A stretch of DNA of 64,000 nt, taken from positions 161,864,031-161,928,030 of the forward strand of contig NC_073693.1 in NCBI RefSeq assembly GCF_029784155.1, read 5' to 3'. The position numbers were made by a program, and so were the translations under genes. The first letter of the stretch is position 1; every line of letters starts with the position of its first letter. The notes beneath the pieces were generated by a model. That model was given only the letters and a program-made list of their open reading frames with translations, searched no databases and was not told where the DNA came from. This DNA is from Uranotaenia lowii (taxonomy: Eukaryota; Arthropoda; Insecta; Diptera; Culicidae). Positions 11,977 to 24,189 of the stretch are shown here, in pieces.

Positions 11977-12432
11977 CAGAGGTGTCAGGTGTCCTGATTT
12001 TTCAGGATTTGTCCTGATTTTCGAGAGGCCGTCCTGATTTTTCAAAAACGTCTGAATTGTCCTGATTTTTGAAAAATGATCTTTAAAATGTCCTGATTTG
12101 TCCTGATTTTTAAAAATATATATAAGTTATAATTAATTTCATTCTAAATGGTGAGATAATCAAACAAATCTTAGATAAAATAGTTTAACAAGTTTAACAA
12201 ACAATAATTCTTGGTTAAAATGATATTAAAATAGTGTTAACTTCAGGTCATCCAAGGTTCTTCTCGCTTTAGTTGCATAATTTGAGGCTCCTTCAGCACC
12301 AGTATTTAGCCTTTAGTTATGCAATCTAAGCAGAGCTGCATGTTATTTTCATTAATTTAGTGGTGTCCTGAAAAATCCTGATTTTTTTCATCGCGGTGTC
12401 CTGATTTTTGTCAAAACCACCTGGCACCCCTG
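11977..12432 (+). mobile_element. hAT-type MITE, TGTCCTGATTT family, copy 1
   Basis: The 456-bp element begins CAGAGGTGTCAGGTG and ends CACCTGGCACCCCTG, a good inverted terminal pair of the CAGRGGTG type known from hAT transposons. It is flanked by the exact 8-bp duplication CTCCCTAC (11969-11976 and 12433-12440), the size made by hAT transposases. Near both ends it carries many repeats of TGTCCTGATTT, likely the subterminal repeats bound by a transposase. It has no coding capacity, so it depends on an enzyme supplied elsewhere. Confidence 0.9.
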
Positions 12433-12449
12433 CTCCCTACATACATGTA

Positions 12450-12610
12450 TATTAGGGTGTCCCCAAATTGCATAATGTCTGGAAATCTGGGGCTTACCCT
12501 CAAAATGGTAGAATAGGGTGTGAAGAAAAAACTTTTGTATGGGGCCGACTAAAAAAATCATGTTTAGAGGTTCCGCAAACGCGCTCTTTGAAAAAAGTCC
12601 ACTTTCAAAA
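12450..12610 (+). repeat. Fragment of an AGGGTGTCCCC-ended repeat
   Basis: The text from TTAGGGTGTCCCCAAATTG through the AAAAAAGTCCACTTTC stretch has the look of one end of a dispersed repeat: a G/C-rich terminal word followed by conserved-looking short words. No partner end or second copy was found here. Confidence 0.3.
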
Positions 12611-12732
12611 TATTTGATTTTGAATAAATTCTGGGTTCACAAAATTTACAAATTTAATATTTTTTAAGTTTTGTTTGAATCAAATTCTACACGTAAATAC
12701 ACGTTTTAGTGTACCCCGTAAGTAATAAGTAT

Positions 12733-12970
12733 TAAACGAACACACACATATAGGATCTCAGTGAAACTTCATGTTTCTTTGAAGAGATCTGAATTCTACT
12801 TAAGACTAAAGCGTACATCTTTCAAGGATATAATGGCTAGCATCTTACTAATGCTAACACCACCAGCCCACCGAAAGAGTACTATGTATGCCGTGACCGA
12901 GACTCGATCTCATGACCTCTGGCTTAGAAGACTTGAACGCTATCCTCTAGGCCACGGTCGGCGGCAATAA
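12733..12970 (-). mobile_element. tRNA-derived SINE, minus strand
   Basis: Read on the minus strand, the 5' part carries a pol III A box of the form TGGCCTAGAGG (complement at 12944-12954) and, about 35 bases on, a B box of the form AGATCGAGTCTCG (complement at 12898-12910). The order and spacing are those of a tRNA gene. The sequence does not fold to a clean tRNA, and it continues about 165 bases beyond the B box to end in a TGTGTGTG-rich tail near 12733-12745. That is the layout of a tRNA-head SINE. The 69-codon frame over it is not a gene. Confidence 0.7.
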
Positions 12971-15900
12971 CGTTATAAATTTTTGTGTTCTCAGCATGAT
13001 TAAAGATTGTTCGCGTTTCAGTTTCTTTTGTTTTGCTGCCAGACGTGCTGAGAACAGTAGCGTCCATTACCAGGAGGCTCAAATGAGTTTTTTGGTGTGG
13101 GGGAGTGTGGTAGACCGCTACAAAAAAAAAACAAAAAAAAATAATGAAGATTGAACCAAATTTGTATAAAAATTTAAAATAAGCAAGCTATTTAAAAAAA
13201 ATTGTTGGTCCAAAAATCTTATATCTAGCTGCCCAAAATGTGTACCTAACGTAGAATGTTTTTAAAATACTTGAAAATCAAAACAAAAAAAGACTCGGAT
13301 AGTTTGAGGGCATTATCAGAAGGCCATATGCCAAATTTGAGCTGAATCTGACAACGGGAAGGGGTTGCACTGAATTTGAAGTGTGAAAGGGATTCTGAGA
13401 CATTGTGTTCTAAAGAAGCATAAAAAACTGGATTTTCATCAAATATTTTTTTTCTCACAACATGTGCCAAAATCGAACGGTTTTTTGGAACGACATTACC
13501 ATTCAGTTTTCCATATAACAGAATCAATATAATTTGTAAAAACACCATAAATACGTTTTTACGTTCTTGAATGTTGATAAAATGTATCAACGATAACAAA
13601 AAGTTATATAAATTATAAAGCACTCAAAAATTTCGAATAACAGTAAATTTAAAAAAAAAACTCAAAAACAAATACAAACAAAAGAATGAAAGTTACAAAA
13701 ATATCTAAAAAAGATGCAAACTGACAAAAATAACAATTATGATGAACGTAACAAATATTCAAAGCATAGCAAAAAAAAATCTAAATGTGTCTTAAACATG
13801 ATAAAAAATGTCTAAAAAATATCAAGAAAAATGATGGAAAACTGAGTTAATAATAATTACAATGATTTATTTTTATAAATAGGTAAGAAAATCGTTGATG
13901 AAAAAAACCGATCGACTTGTCACGGTTCGGGGCAGTTTTATAAATAATAATAATTTTTCAAAAAAAAAAAAAAAAAAAATTAAAAACGTGTGATAGTATT
14001 TTCAGATCATCTGCAAAATACCGAACAATTTTGATAATTATGAAATTGTTATTGCAATTCCTTTTTCTTCAGCGGCGGAAGCCTTTTTTGTAAAATTATA
14101 TGAGGCCCTTAGAGCCAAAGGGGTGAAAATGCAAAAAGATCGATTTTGAGTAAATAATGACAAACGATTTTCCATGTTTCAAATTAAATTTGGTGATTTT
14201 TTCAGATTTTCAAAATTATATTCGCATACTTTTACCACTGATCACACTGACATGACATTAGAACATAAATTCGACCATTTTCTGGCTATTTTTTTGTCAA
14301 TTTTTTCATGTTCGCAATACTGACGGCAAGTGGCGAACCTAACATTTTTCCGATACAAATACCCTATAGGAAAAATTGACCTGTTTAGCTTGATTTTGTC
14401 GTAGGAATTGCTTGTTTATTTTTAAAGTTGGAAGGCATTTTCTAACTGGGATAGCGTTCCTTCAAACCGATCGATGCGCACTCTGGAATCGATATTGCGT
14501 TTTGTTGGAAAAAATATCCAACAAACGAAATCGAGTATCCAGTCAGTATGGTCAGTGCTTTTTCCAACAAGATATATTTCCCAACTTTTTTTCATCCCGA
14601 AGGATGATTCATTCCTATCATGACAACGTTTCTGAAATAGCCACACAATTATTTACTGTGTAGCTCGTTTGGGAACCATAGAGGAGAAGAAAAGTAAACA
14701 AATTTAGGCTGCATCACTCTCGCACTCATGCCCAATCGTCACCCAAATTTGGCAGAGATTTCTTCGCACATTCGAAGCAGCGCTACTGCCATCTGGAGTA
14801 GTACGATGTTGCATGAGCAACATTCCGGGTGAACGATAAATTATAGACGACTTTATAATCTTTTGAGTAAAGTTTTCATAAACCAAGATGGTTATGAAAA
14901 AAAACACTCCTTTGAAAAAATTAAGTTTATTTTCACTTAAATTAAAATAAATTAGCCCAGTTGAAGGATCAATTCTATAAGAAAAAACCAACATTTAAAT
15001 TAATTCTTTTTGCCCATTTTCAAACCTTTTTCATTTTTTTCAAATGGTCTATCTATATTTTAATATTAAAACTTACCATTGAATTTTTTGTGCCTTCCGC
15101 TGGTATGCATGCATGAACAATTTTTGGTTTTTACTATTAATCAACTAGTGGATTAGGGTTTAGTTGAAAAAATTTTTAGCTCAAGACAGTTTAAAATGAT
15201 AAATTCTTAATTGAAATTCTGTACGGCTAGAGGTAGCATTGTTTTAAAATTCAGTAAGTTTTCCAACAAAAAAATCAGACCACAAGGTCCGATAAAAGTA
15301 CAAAACATGATATAATCATTGAACGGTGTCAATTGAATAGCATAAAAGTAAACTTAAATGGTGTGATAATTCAAGGATCTTATTTTGTATTCACTTGAAC
15401 CACCATCAAATACCAGCTGCAGAAGAAAACTTAATAGAAAATAGCAAAAATCTATGTAGTTTTGAATAGAAATTTCTAGCTTAGCAATTATATGGGGCTT
15501 TTCCAAATTTTAAGCAATTGTTAATTGACTTCTCTTTTAACAAATTGCAGTTGAAAATGTGCATACTGGACAAGATTTCATTCAAAAATATGTGAAATAC
15601 TCCGAGAGGTTTTTGGAATAGTAAAAAAATGACTTTTTTTTTATCGTCGATTTACGATGCCTCACGACACTTACACATTTTCTCCTATAGCTCACACCAA
15701 TCTTTGAACCTTCTCCTTTAAGTTTGTATTTACTATTTTTTGAAAGACCTTACCAAATTGGAGAAAATAATAATTTATTACAAGCTGGTATTTCCCCCCG
15801 TTTGTTTACATTTTCTTGCACATACACGATCTGTCAAAAATTAGACTCGAAATCGTCAATAGAGTTGTTTTTGACATTTCTCACGCATAGTTGCTGAGTG

Positions 15901-16409
15901 TGTATAGATGAGACGGGACAATCAATCTCAAAAACTCTCGGTATAAAAAATGGGCAGCCGGTCGAAGAACATGGTCGTTTTTTATGTTGATTTTCTCAAA
16001 ACTGAAAAGTCTTGGTGACACAACCAGCATGATATCACGAATACTAAATATATGCAGCAAAATATTCACCTTCGACACAAATTAAATGAAATGAAATTAC
16101 GTTGAGCCTTTTTTCAAAAGATGGGTCTTATAATAACTTCAACATTGAAATATAAGATATCATTTCGGTTCCGGATCCGTTTGATTTTAAGCTTAGAAGT
16201 GAAATTATATAATTCGATTTCAACCAAAAAGCATTTTTGTTCCAAGTTAGATGCCAAATACGCTCGAAATGTATATAAAATTGATTTCAATCAAAAATAC
16301 ATTCATGATATCTTCAAGTTATTTCAATCGATTCATGTATTTACTTTCGACTGGTTTTATAGTTTTTGTACCATTGTGCTTCGACGACCGACGAACGGCT
16401 GCCGGCTGC
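12971..16409. other. AT-rich unassigned DNA with repeat fragments
   Basis: No credible gene. Near 13330-13400 it carries words (GCCAAATTTGAGCTGAATCTG, GGGAAGGGGTTGC) shared with the 22.7, 47.0 and 58.4 kb element family, here as a lone fragment. A long A run lies near 13962-13979. A hairpin CGTTTTGTTGGA/TCCAACAAACG sits at about 14497-14527. Open frames at 13246-13623, 14412-14663 and 14704-14994 lack motifs. Confidence 0.5.
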
Positions 16410-16417
16410 CTGCTGAT

Positions 16418-16836
16418 TAGAGGTGCCAGGTGTCCTGATAAATCAGGATTTGTTCTAATTTTTGAAAGACCGTCCTAATTTTTTAAATTTTCCTGATTTG
16501 TCCTGATTTTTGAAAAATGGTTTTAAATGTACTGAACTGTTTAAAAAAAATCTAAATAATAAATGAATAAATAGTTAAATTATCAGGATATCGAACAAAT
16601 CTGTAATAGTATAGTTAAACCGATGATAATGTTCTGTTCAGATGATATTGTTATGATGTTACTCTATATAAATTGCCGGCCAGAAAAGATTCTGCTCACC
16701 TCAGTGAATAAATTAATGCGTCTACAGTATCAGTATTTCTCCTTTATTTACGCAACTTAAGCAGAATTTTTTATGAATACTCCTTAAATTTTCTTTATGT
16801 TGTCCTGATTTTAGACAAAACCACCTGACATCCCTG
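16418..16836 (+). mobile_element. hAT-type MITE, TGTCCTGATTT family, copy 2
   Basis: The 419-bp element starts TAGAGGTGCCAGGTGTCC and ends CCACCTGACATCCCTG. The termini are inverted and match those of the copy at 11977. It is bounded by the exact 8-bp duplication CTGCTGAT (16410-16417 and 16837-16844). The same TGTCCTGATTT subterminal repeats are present near both ends. The two copies differ at many positions, so they are not a recent pair. No coding capacity. Confidence 0.9.
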
Positions 16837-16844
16837 CTGCTGAT

Positions 16845-18529
16845 GCCATTTTTACACATTCATATGCACCCGGTGCCGTCTCGAAATGCAGCGTGCCAAA
16901 CGATCTATTCTTCATTTTTTTTACTTTGATTTGACAACTTTTGAGCTTGTTTATTCAACTTTTTCAAAAATAAAATTCAAAACCAAAGTGGATGGAAAAT
17001 ATAAACTATTGATCAAGTCATGTATTTATTAATCATGCTAGTCCAGTCAAGCCCGGAATTTCAAGCATTCAGAAGCATAAAGTTGTATGATTTATAAAAA
17101 AATGAATTTGTTGAAATGCCATCACTGGCGCTTTTAATTTGTGAAATTGCATGCCTAGATTAGACAATAATTTTTTTTATATTTTTTTCAATCCACGATA
17201 GAAAAGGATCGCTTTTTAGGATGGTTTATAATTTTATAGTTTTTGCCATGTTTTCCTGTAGCAAATGGATTTTTGTGAATTTTTCATGAGAAAGTGTGTG
17301 ATTAAAATCGATCCAAAAGTTTCCAGATGCACTAGCAATCAAAAGTTTCCAGATGCACTAGCAGATCATAATTTTATTATCAGTTTTGTCACGTGTAAAA
17401 AAAATTATTATATATAGTTATTAGGGTTCAATTGTGGATTACTGATATGCAGAATGTTTATGCCATTTTTTTTTCTATGTTTGAATTTTTAATATTTTTA
17501 GGTTTTTATCATGACATGTACATCACCTAAATGCATTTTAGCATGCCAAGATAAAGAGTATGCCAAGTTAAGGCTCACTTTCCATATATTGAGTTTATAA
17601 ATATAAAAATGAATAAGTGAAATCAGTTAAGAGTAAGAGTGCAATCAATCGATAACTGATGCACTAACAATCTACATGAATGGAAAAAAACTGATTTTGA
17701 ATTTGTTTATTTTATTTCATTTAATTAGTAAATAATATTTGGTGATGGAAAATCTTAAAAAGTCAAAAGCATCAGTTTAAAAAATTTCTAGCATTACTTA
17801 AAAAAGTTTGAAAAAAAGGTTTTACTTCATGTAACAAATTAGTTGAAGCCTGCAAATCGAATCACTATCGCTTAAACAGAATCTTATTCTCAATTTGATT
17901 TTGAACTTAAAAATTCGTTCTATTTCTCCCGCTATTCAATACTTTACAAAATGGGGGAAAGTAAACAAAAAGAAAATAACTTTAATAATTTTCCAGAATT
18001 CAAAACTACTGGCGGTCTTGGAGAAAGTTGATAATTGATTAAAGACATTTAGTCTCAAATTTTTCGTAGTGTTCAAAAAAATAATTTTGAAATATTGTCA
18101 AACAAGTGCTGCAATTTCTTCAACCATTTTTACCTTATTTTAAAAAAAATCAATTCCTATACAGTTTGAGTTTCAATACAAAAAGTTCATTGAATTACAA
18201 ATCGAAATTTACAATTAAGATTCAAAATCAATAAGTAAACGTCATATGTAAGTGTTGTTAAATTAAATGTCTAAGCCTTGAGTGATGTATGACTTAATTT
18301 CGCCAGAGACATGTTCTTAAAACAAGAATAACGCTTATTTTGAAACACTTTTTAGGCTCAAGAAATTTCACGTTACTACGGTAAATTAATTTCTTGAACA
18401 AAAAACTTTACAACATCAAAACCCAAAAAATCACCGACAACTCCATGCAATTGCTAAAAATGCGCGCCAACAAGCAAAGACCAGCAAGTAAAAACCAAAA
18501 CACAGCACCACGTGCTTAGATGTTTAAAA
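16845..18529. other. AT-rich unassigned DNA
   Basis: No credible gene. The only ordered structure is the 26-bp tandem pair at 17315-17366. Confidence 0.6.
17315..17366 (+). repeat. 26-bp tandem duplication
   Basis: Two adjacent 26-bp units (17315-17340 and 17341-17366) share their first 23 bases, beginning AAAAGTTTCCAGATGCAC. The near identity suggests a recent slippage or repair event. Confidence 0.85.
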
Positions 18530-19205
18530 AAAACTAGTACAACCAGAATCATCGTTTGAAATCAAATCCACGCTTCCGCATTCGTCTCCCTACCAGCATT
18601 TTCTGGTCCTCCGGTACAAACTTGCTTGACCACTTCACACCAACAACACTTTGTCACAACTCACCAACTCATTCAAATAGACAGCAACATCCAAGCAAAG
18701 TAGGTACTTACTTAGGCTGAGATTGGTAGAAGAAAAGGGTTTAATCGTAAAAAAACAACACCACTATCATGTCTGGGTTGTTAGAGATTCTTGGTTTTGG
18801 ATTGTCGTAACGTTTGTCATAAGCCGGTTTCTGGGAAAAATAGCCGGTTCAGTTAGGTTAAGTCAGTTCCGCACGCCTTCTTCTTCGAGGCCAATTGCAG
18901 TTCAGTGTAACTTGATAAACGTGTCCCTTTTACCGGTTTCAGTACTCGATTCCCCTTCCCTCAAGTCGGCCGAGCTGTGTTTGTAGGCAGTGTACACAGA
19001 TTTTTCACGGCAAAAACATCAACAACAACAAGTGTGACAGAACAACAATGCGGCAATCCGGTTGGACCGCCATGTGCTCAACACCCCCGAGATGTTCACG
19101 AGATGCCCAAGTTGAAGGTTACCTGGCCTGTGCACTGTTTTTCTCGAAAGGCTGCCGGGTCCCAGGTAAGTTTCAGTTGAACTCGGTTGGCCTATTCAAT
19201 TAACC
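18530..19205 (+). other. GC-richer DNA, candidate 5' exon with donor
   Basis: This block is GC-richer than its flanks. An ATG at 19048 opens a frame of 39 codons to a strong splice-donor match, CCCAG|GTAAG, with the junction at 19165/19166. If read through, the frame stops near 19203. The peptide has no known motif or evident signal peptide. It could be a leader or first coding exon of a gene that continues outside the window. It could equally be chance: GTAAG sites are common and no acceptor or downstream exon is recognised. Confidence 0.2.
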
Positions 19206-21518
19206 CATTCACAGCTTCTACGGAACGTGACTAACCGGATGATAGTTGAAAATCATCTCCGTTAGGTTAGGGTAGAGGAAGCAATATTCGCTCTGAGAAT
19301 AAGGTTTCAGCTCAGACTCTGAAATTTGAAATTAATTTTCTCGTTTCTAGAATTTTGATTCTTTTTACTAGGTTTCCAGACCCATTTCAGCGAATAAGTT
19401 TTAAAGCAAAGATTTATGATCAATTTGAAGGAAAAAACTTGAAATAGTCCTAATTTCGAATCATATTGAAACTATATACCGATACCACGGAAAAGCTTTC
19501 GTCATCGTAGTATATTTGGATGACCGAAAATTCAACTGCGAAGTGATTGTTTGTTTTCGTCCAACGCGTTTTGATGACGACTTTGTTTACATGTGCTCGT
19601 TTTTTTTCGTCGTTGTCGTTGACTATTTGTATGTACTTTGATGGCTTGTCCGGCTTGTAAAATGTATTGATCTGCTTCAGTGACTCTATGCTAATAGAAA
19701 GTTATGTGTGGTCATCGTCAGGTGGGTTGGGAAGTCATCTTCGTTCTTTTGAATGGTTATCTTTTCGATATTGAATTCCGTCTATCTTTCCCGGTGAGTC
19801 AAATTCGACCTAATATTTGCTTCAAAAATTTGCGAGGTTTCGTTTGAATTGGGTTTTGGAACAAATGAAAACTAAATAGAAGGTTTTTTTTCAGCATTTA
19901 GTGCTCTGGAGTTCATTTTGAAAAAAAAAAAACTAATTATTCATTTTATTGGGGAAGCTGGATCAAGAAACATAAACGCTATGAAGTATTTGGACGACGA
20001 ACTTCTTCAGGAGTAATGCATTCTAAACAAAAAAACAAATTTTTACAGTAAAATGTTAAACATTTTTATGCACATCTTCTGTCAACCTCGTAAGATTCAT
20101 CACCATCATTTGAGATATGTTACACTTTGTAATTGAGGTAGTGTCATAATTGAATCATAGTAGGGGAAAGGGGGGGATGCCTAATTTTGCTATATTTTGT
20201 CAGAGGTTTTTAGTCTTGATATGATAACATGTTTTTCAAAGTGTTTTCATGTTCCTTATTTGACACTAGTTGTTCCTAATTATTAACATATGAGGGAAAA
20301 GTATATCGACGTACGCAATTTACACTTTTTTTCCTGATTTTGCATATGGTTATGTTTCTTTTATGAGAAAAATCTAAAAATTACCGTTTCATCATGACCT
20401 ATTAAAATCATATACGATATTCGTTTATGCTTGTTTTGAAGAAAATAGTGAGTGTTGAGCTCATTAAAAATCAAACTATGCCTTTTCTAATGCAACAGCA
20501 AAATACTTTTTTTTCTTTAGTTCAGATATTCGAACTTAATTTGACTGATTATTTAATTTTGTTTCTCATGCTAACCCTATTTTCAAAACCTCACACCGTA
20601 AACTAAGCATACAATTTTGTAGGTTATACAATAGTTTTTGGATTTTATCTTGATCAAATAAAGTTTTAGCGGGCATTTGGCGAAACTGTAAAATTTGTTT
20701 AGAGGAATTTAACAATCATTTGTTTTAGTAAGTTGCTAGCAATCAACAAGAAGAGTTGTTGAAATTATCTCCTGGTTTGGCAGTTTCGTTGTCGTCAAAT
20801 TTTTCATAATCCCTGGTATTCAAGTGAGCTATCAAATAATGTTTTGTTGCAAATTCCTTTTCAATCTCTTCCAAGAAAGTCATTTGAAAGTCATCTTGAT
20901 AGAGAAATTTCAATTTCATCAATGATATCGCCTTCGATAAAACCTCAATCCAAAAACTTGAACATATGGATCACCCAGAGCTTCCCATGATTTGTATAAT
21001 TAATTACAACCCCATCCCTAACCATGAGTTACATCACAGTGGAGTCGCCGCGTTTATTGAACTTATTAACATAGGATAAGAAGAGGACTACTAACATAGA
21101 ATATTTCCAAGCAATATAAGAATAATTATCAACAAATTTAACAGTTTTCCCCCAATTGCCTCCTTTCATAAGGTATAATCAAATGACAAAATACAAGTTC
21201 TTATAACGTTAAAACTTCCCTAGAGATTATATTTTGAAACTTTGAAAAGATTCAAACAGATTTCATGTTCGAATGATGATTTCAGATACAAGTGAGCTTG
21301 ATCTGGAAAATTAATCAACTATTTTAGAATGATTTTTCATTAATAACTGAACTAAACAACTTTTAAAATAACATTTTTTTTTCTTTACTTTTGAATACAT
21401 ATTAAGAACCTGAGGAATTCTTCGAATTGTTTAACTATTTTTTTTTTCGAAGTATGCCAAAATCGAAACAATAACTGGGATAAAATCAAACGTGAATTTG
21501 GCGAGCAGCGAATTCATA
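19206..21518. other. AT-rich unassigned DNA
   Basis: No credible gene. A TAGGGGAAAGGGGGGGATGCC word at about 20162 resembles one end of the TA-flanked elements at 3302 and 39475. The best opposite end I found (GTTTTCCCCCAATTGCC near 21145) is not convincing, so I do not call an element. Confidence 0.5.
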
Positions 21519-24189
21519 ATGACCCATTCCAAGCACCCCTCAACTGGAGAACCGATTTTTATTTTTCATTATCCAAATATAAATGACATAGCGTTAGAAA
21601 GGTTATTTCTTGAGTGTCATTTTCCATTAAAAGATTTTCAGCTACCTTTTTTTAGAATTGAGTATGTTAACGTTGAAATTTAAAAATTTTAGTATGAAAT
21701 TAAATTGATTTTTGCAAATATTCTTTATTTATAACATAACTTTGTCAAAAATCTAGCTATGTCAAAACAAATTACTGCAAAATGATGGTTGAAAAGCCAT
21801 CTTTTAAGCATGATATAAGATAAATAACAGTTACTGCAAGTTTACGCTCTAGAATCGTTGATAAAGGTATCTATTTTTAAGCGTTGTGACGTCACGAAAA
21901 TTCTACTGTTTTTAAATTTATGATTTACTGAAATTTTACATATTGTCGAAAATTGGAGATCTCTTCAAACTTTTTGAGTGGAATTTAATGCAATTTTTAG
22001 ATTGAAAATCGGTTTAGCGGGTTGTGAGTTGCACCCGGGTAAAGAATGCGTTGTGACGTCACGAAAATTTATTTACTTTTTTTCGAAAACGTTCAAGACT
22101 ATTCACTTCAACACTATGATAGTATTTCTTCAATACAAGTTCAATACAACAATGTGCTTCAACGAATTCTTTTATCAAGTTTTTAAAGAAACTAATTTTT
22201 TTTTTGCATTAACTTAGTTATTTTTGAACATTTCTAATAAAACATATAAAACAGCGCTTAAAAACGCTTGATTCAAGAATAAACAAACAAACTATCAAAC
22301 AAATGAAATCCTCATCGATTTTGTAAAAGAATATTTGTGAATCATAAAGCAGATAGTTATCTGTGATTTGAATAAAAATCTTGGAAAAGATCGAGTTCTT
22401 CATATATCTATGTTAGAATGAAAAACACCGCTAGTAGCTTCTATTTCTTTCTGGCATTATGTTTAAACAAAATAAGTTCCATGAAATAAATGTAATGAGA
22501 TTCAAAAAATCTGGTAAACTGGTAAACTTAAATGATTAACTTTTTTATTAAAAAATTCATAAGATTTTCATAGAAAATTAATAAATGAAATTAATTAACT
22601 TATTTTAATAGAATACTGCTATTATTGAAATTTCCACCTCAAAAAATGTCACTAGAAAATCTAAATCGAACCCCGTGTTCACATAAAATCGCACAAAAGA
22701 GACTTTGAACTGAATTACAAAATTTAATAAATTCAAATATGTACTAGCACAAGGTCTCATGCAAAATTTGGGTCAGATTATTCTAAGGGAAGGGGTTGCG
22801 CAACGCACCTGAAGTTTGTATGGAATTATGTAGATTTTGTTCGGCATGATTAAAAAAACCGTTTTTCGTCAATAATTTAGGTCTTTATCAACCAATTTTT
22901 CTTTTAATTTGAGTATTTTAAAGCTTTGATTACGACAAAATTTCATCTGAGGAACGCGTTTCGATTAGAGTTATCATAAAACAGCTATAATGTTCAAAAT
23001 TATTTTATTCATGTGTTTTTTGTATTTTACCCATAAGAAGCTTATTATTGGAAATCAAAAATCTTTTTAACTAAACCATTGTCGAAATGGGATCTTGAGA
23101 TAAACTATTTGTCATAATGAAAGTTTTGTGAATGACTATAATTAAAACTAACCAGCCGATAGGGACTTCAGAAATTGGTACATAACTTGGTTTTAATGCC
23201 CTTCCAAACCCAATTTCTCATAATTCCATACAAATTTTAGGCTCATTGTGCCCTCTATTTTCGTGGGCCAATCCCCAAATTTGGCACTGGACTTTGTGTT
23301 AGGCCTAGGATACATTTTTAACTTGCAACTTATAAGATTTTCATTAGATGGCTGATTTAGGCACTCTAGTGTCGATTAACTATCTTTGGAAAGATCGACG
23401 GCTTTGAAATTATCATTTATTTTTCCTTTCCTTTGCAATAAAGGATTAAAAAGATTCAGAAACACATTTCAACGCTTTTACGAATAAATATTTCCTAGTT
23501 TTAGTTTTGTCCTAAATAATATTCACATGATCGCATAAAAAAACTTCGAATAAAATTGATGTGAGCAGTGTTGCAAACCTTATCTGCTTATATGGGCCTT
23601 TGAGATTAAATTCCTTTTAATTTTTGGGAATAAATGGATCAATTTCATCACCAAATTACATTATTTATTAAGTTTTTAAGCATTTTAAGTAAATCAAGCA
23701 TTCATTTTAAGATTATACTTCGATTTATTTCATGTAGCTAACCATAAAATTTCGTGACGTCACAACGCTTTGCAAAACCCTGCTTAAAAAAAATGGTGCG
23801 TTGTGACGTCACGAAACTGAATCGCTCTAAAATAAATTGAAATCAAAATTTGAAAAAATAAAAAACAGCTATTTGTTGGTTGTAATGAATCGATACTTTC
23901 CTGAAATTTTCATAAAATTTGATCAAATAGAAGAGCAGAAAATTGCGGCGTTGTAAAAAAAACTGAATAGTGGGAAAAGAGGCGCGTTGTGACGTCACGA
24001 TTCCTTTTGCTTATATTTTGTTAACTATTTATTCTAAACAAATACTTTTAGTTTCAAATTGTAGAGGATTAAATTTTGACCTTATAATGTACAATTTTTA
24101 ACAATGTGCGATATAACCTGTAAAACTGACATACAATATACCAAAAAATTGTTTTGCAAACGTTGTGACGTCACGCTGGAATGAGTCTA
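21519..24189. repeat. Region with six CGTTGTGACGTCACG motifs
   Basis: The exact 15-mer CGTTGTGACGTCACG occurs at 21882, 22049, 23799, 23985 and 24161 on plus and at 23753-23767 on minus. Its centre TGACGTCA is a perfect palindrome. A word pair GACCCATTCC (21521) and GGAATGAGTC (24178) is inverted and may be the termini of a 2.7-kb DNA element of which the 15-mers are subterminal repeats. This end assignment is tentative. The open frames inside (for example 21978-22217) have no motif. A separate hAT-like relic lies within at 22737-23373. Confidence 0.45.
22737..23373. mobile_element. Foldback relic, TAGAGTGCC family, copy 1
   Basis: The left part (CTAGCACAAGGTCTCATGC then a GCAAAATTTGGGTCAG stretch) and the right part (complement of AAATTTGGCACTGGAC and GTGTTAGGCCTAGGA) are inverted copies of the same block. 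The right end, read inward, is TAGAGTGCCTAAATCAG. The same arrangement is found at 46916-47659, and a shorter member with a perfect 8-bp duplication lies at 58343-58559. The left terminus is eroded, so that boundary is approximate. Confidence 0.5.

Noticed and set aside
20162..21170. A third large TA-flanked element starting TAGGGGAAAGGGG
   Set aside because: The left word fits, but no convincing right end or second copy was found.
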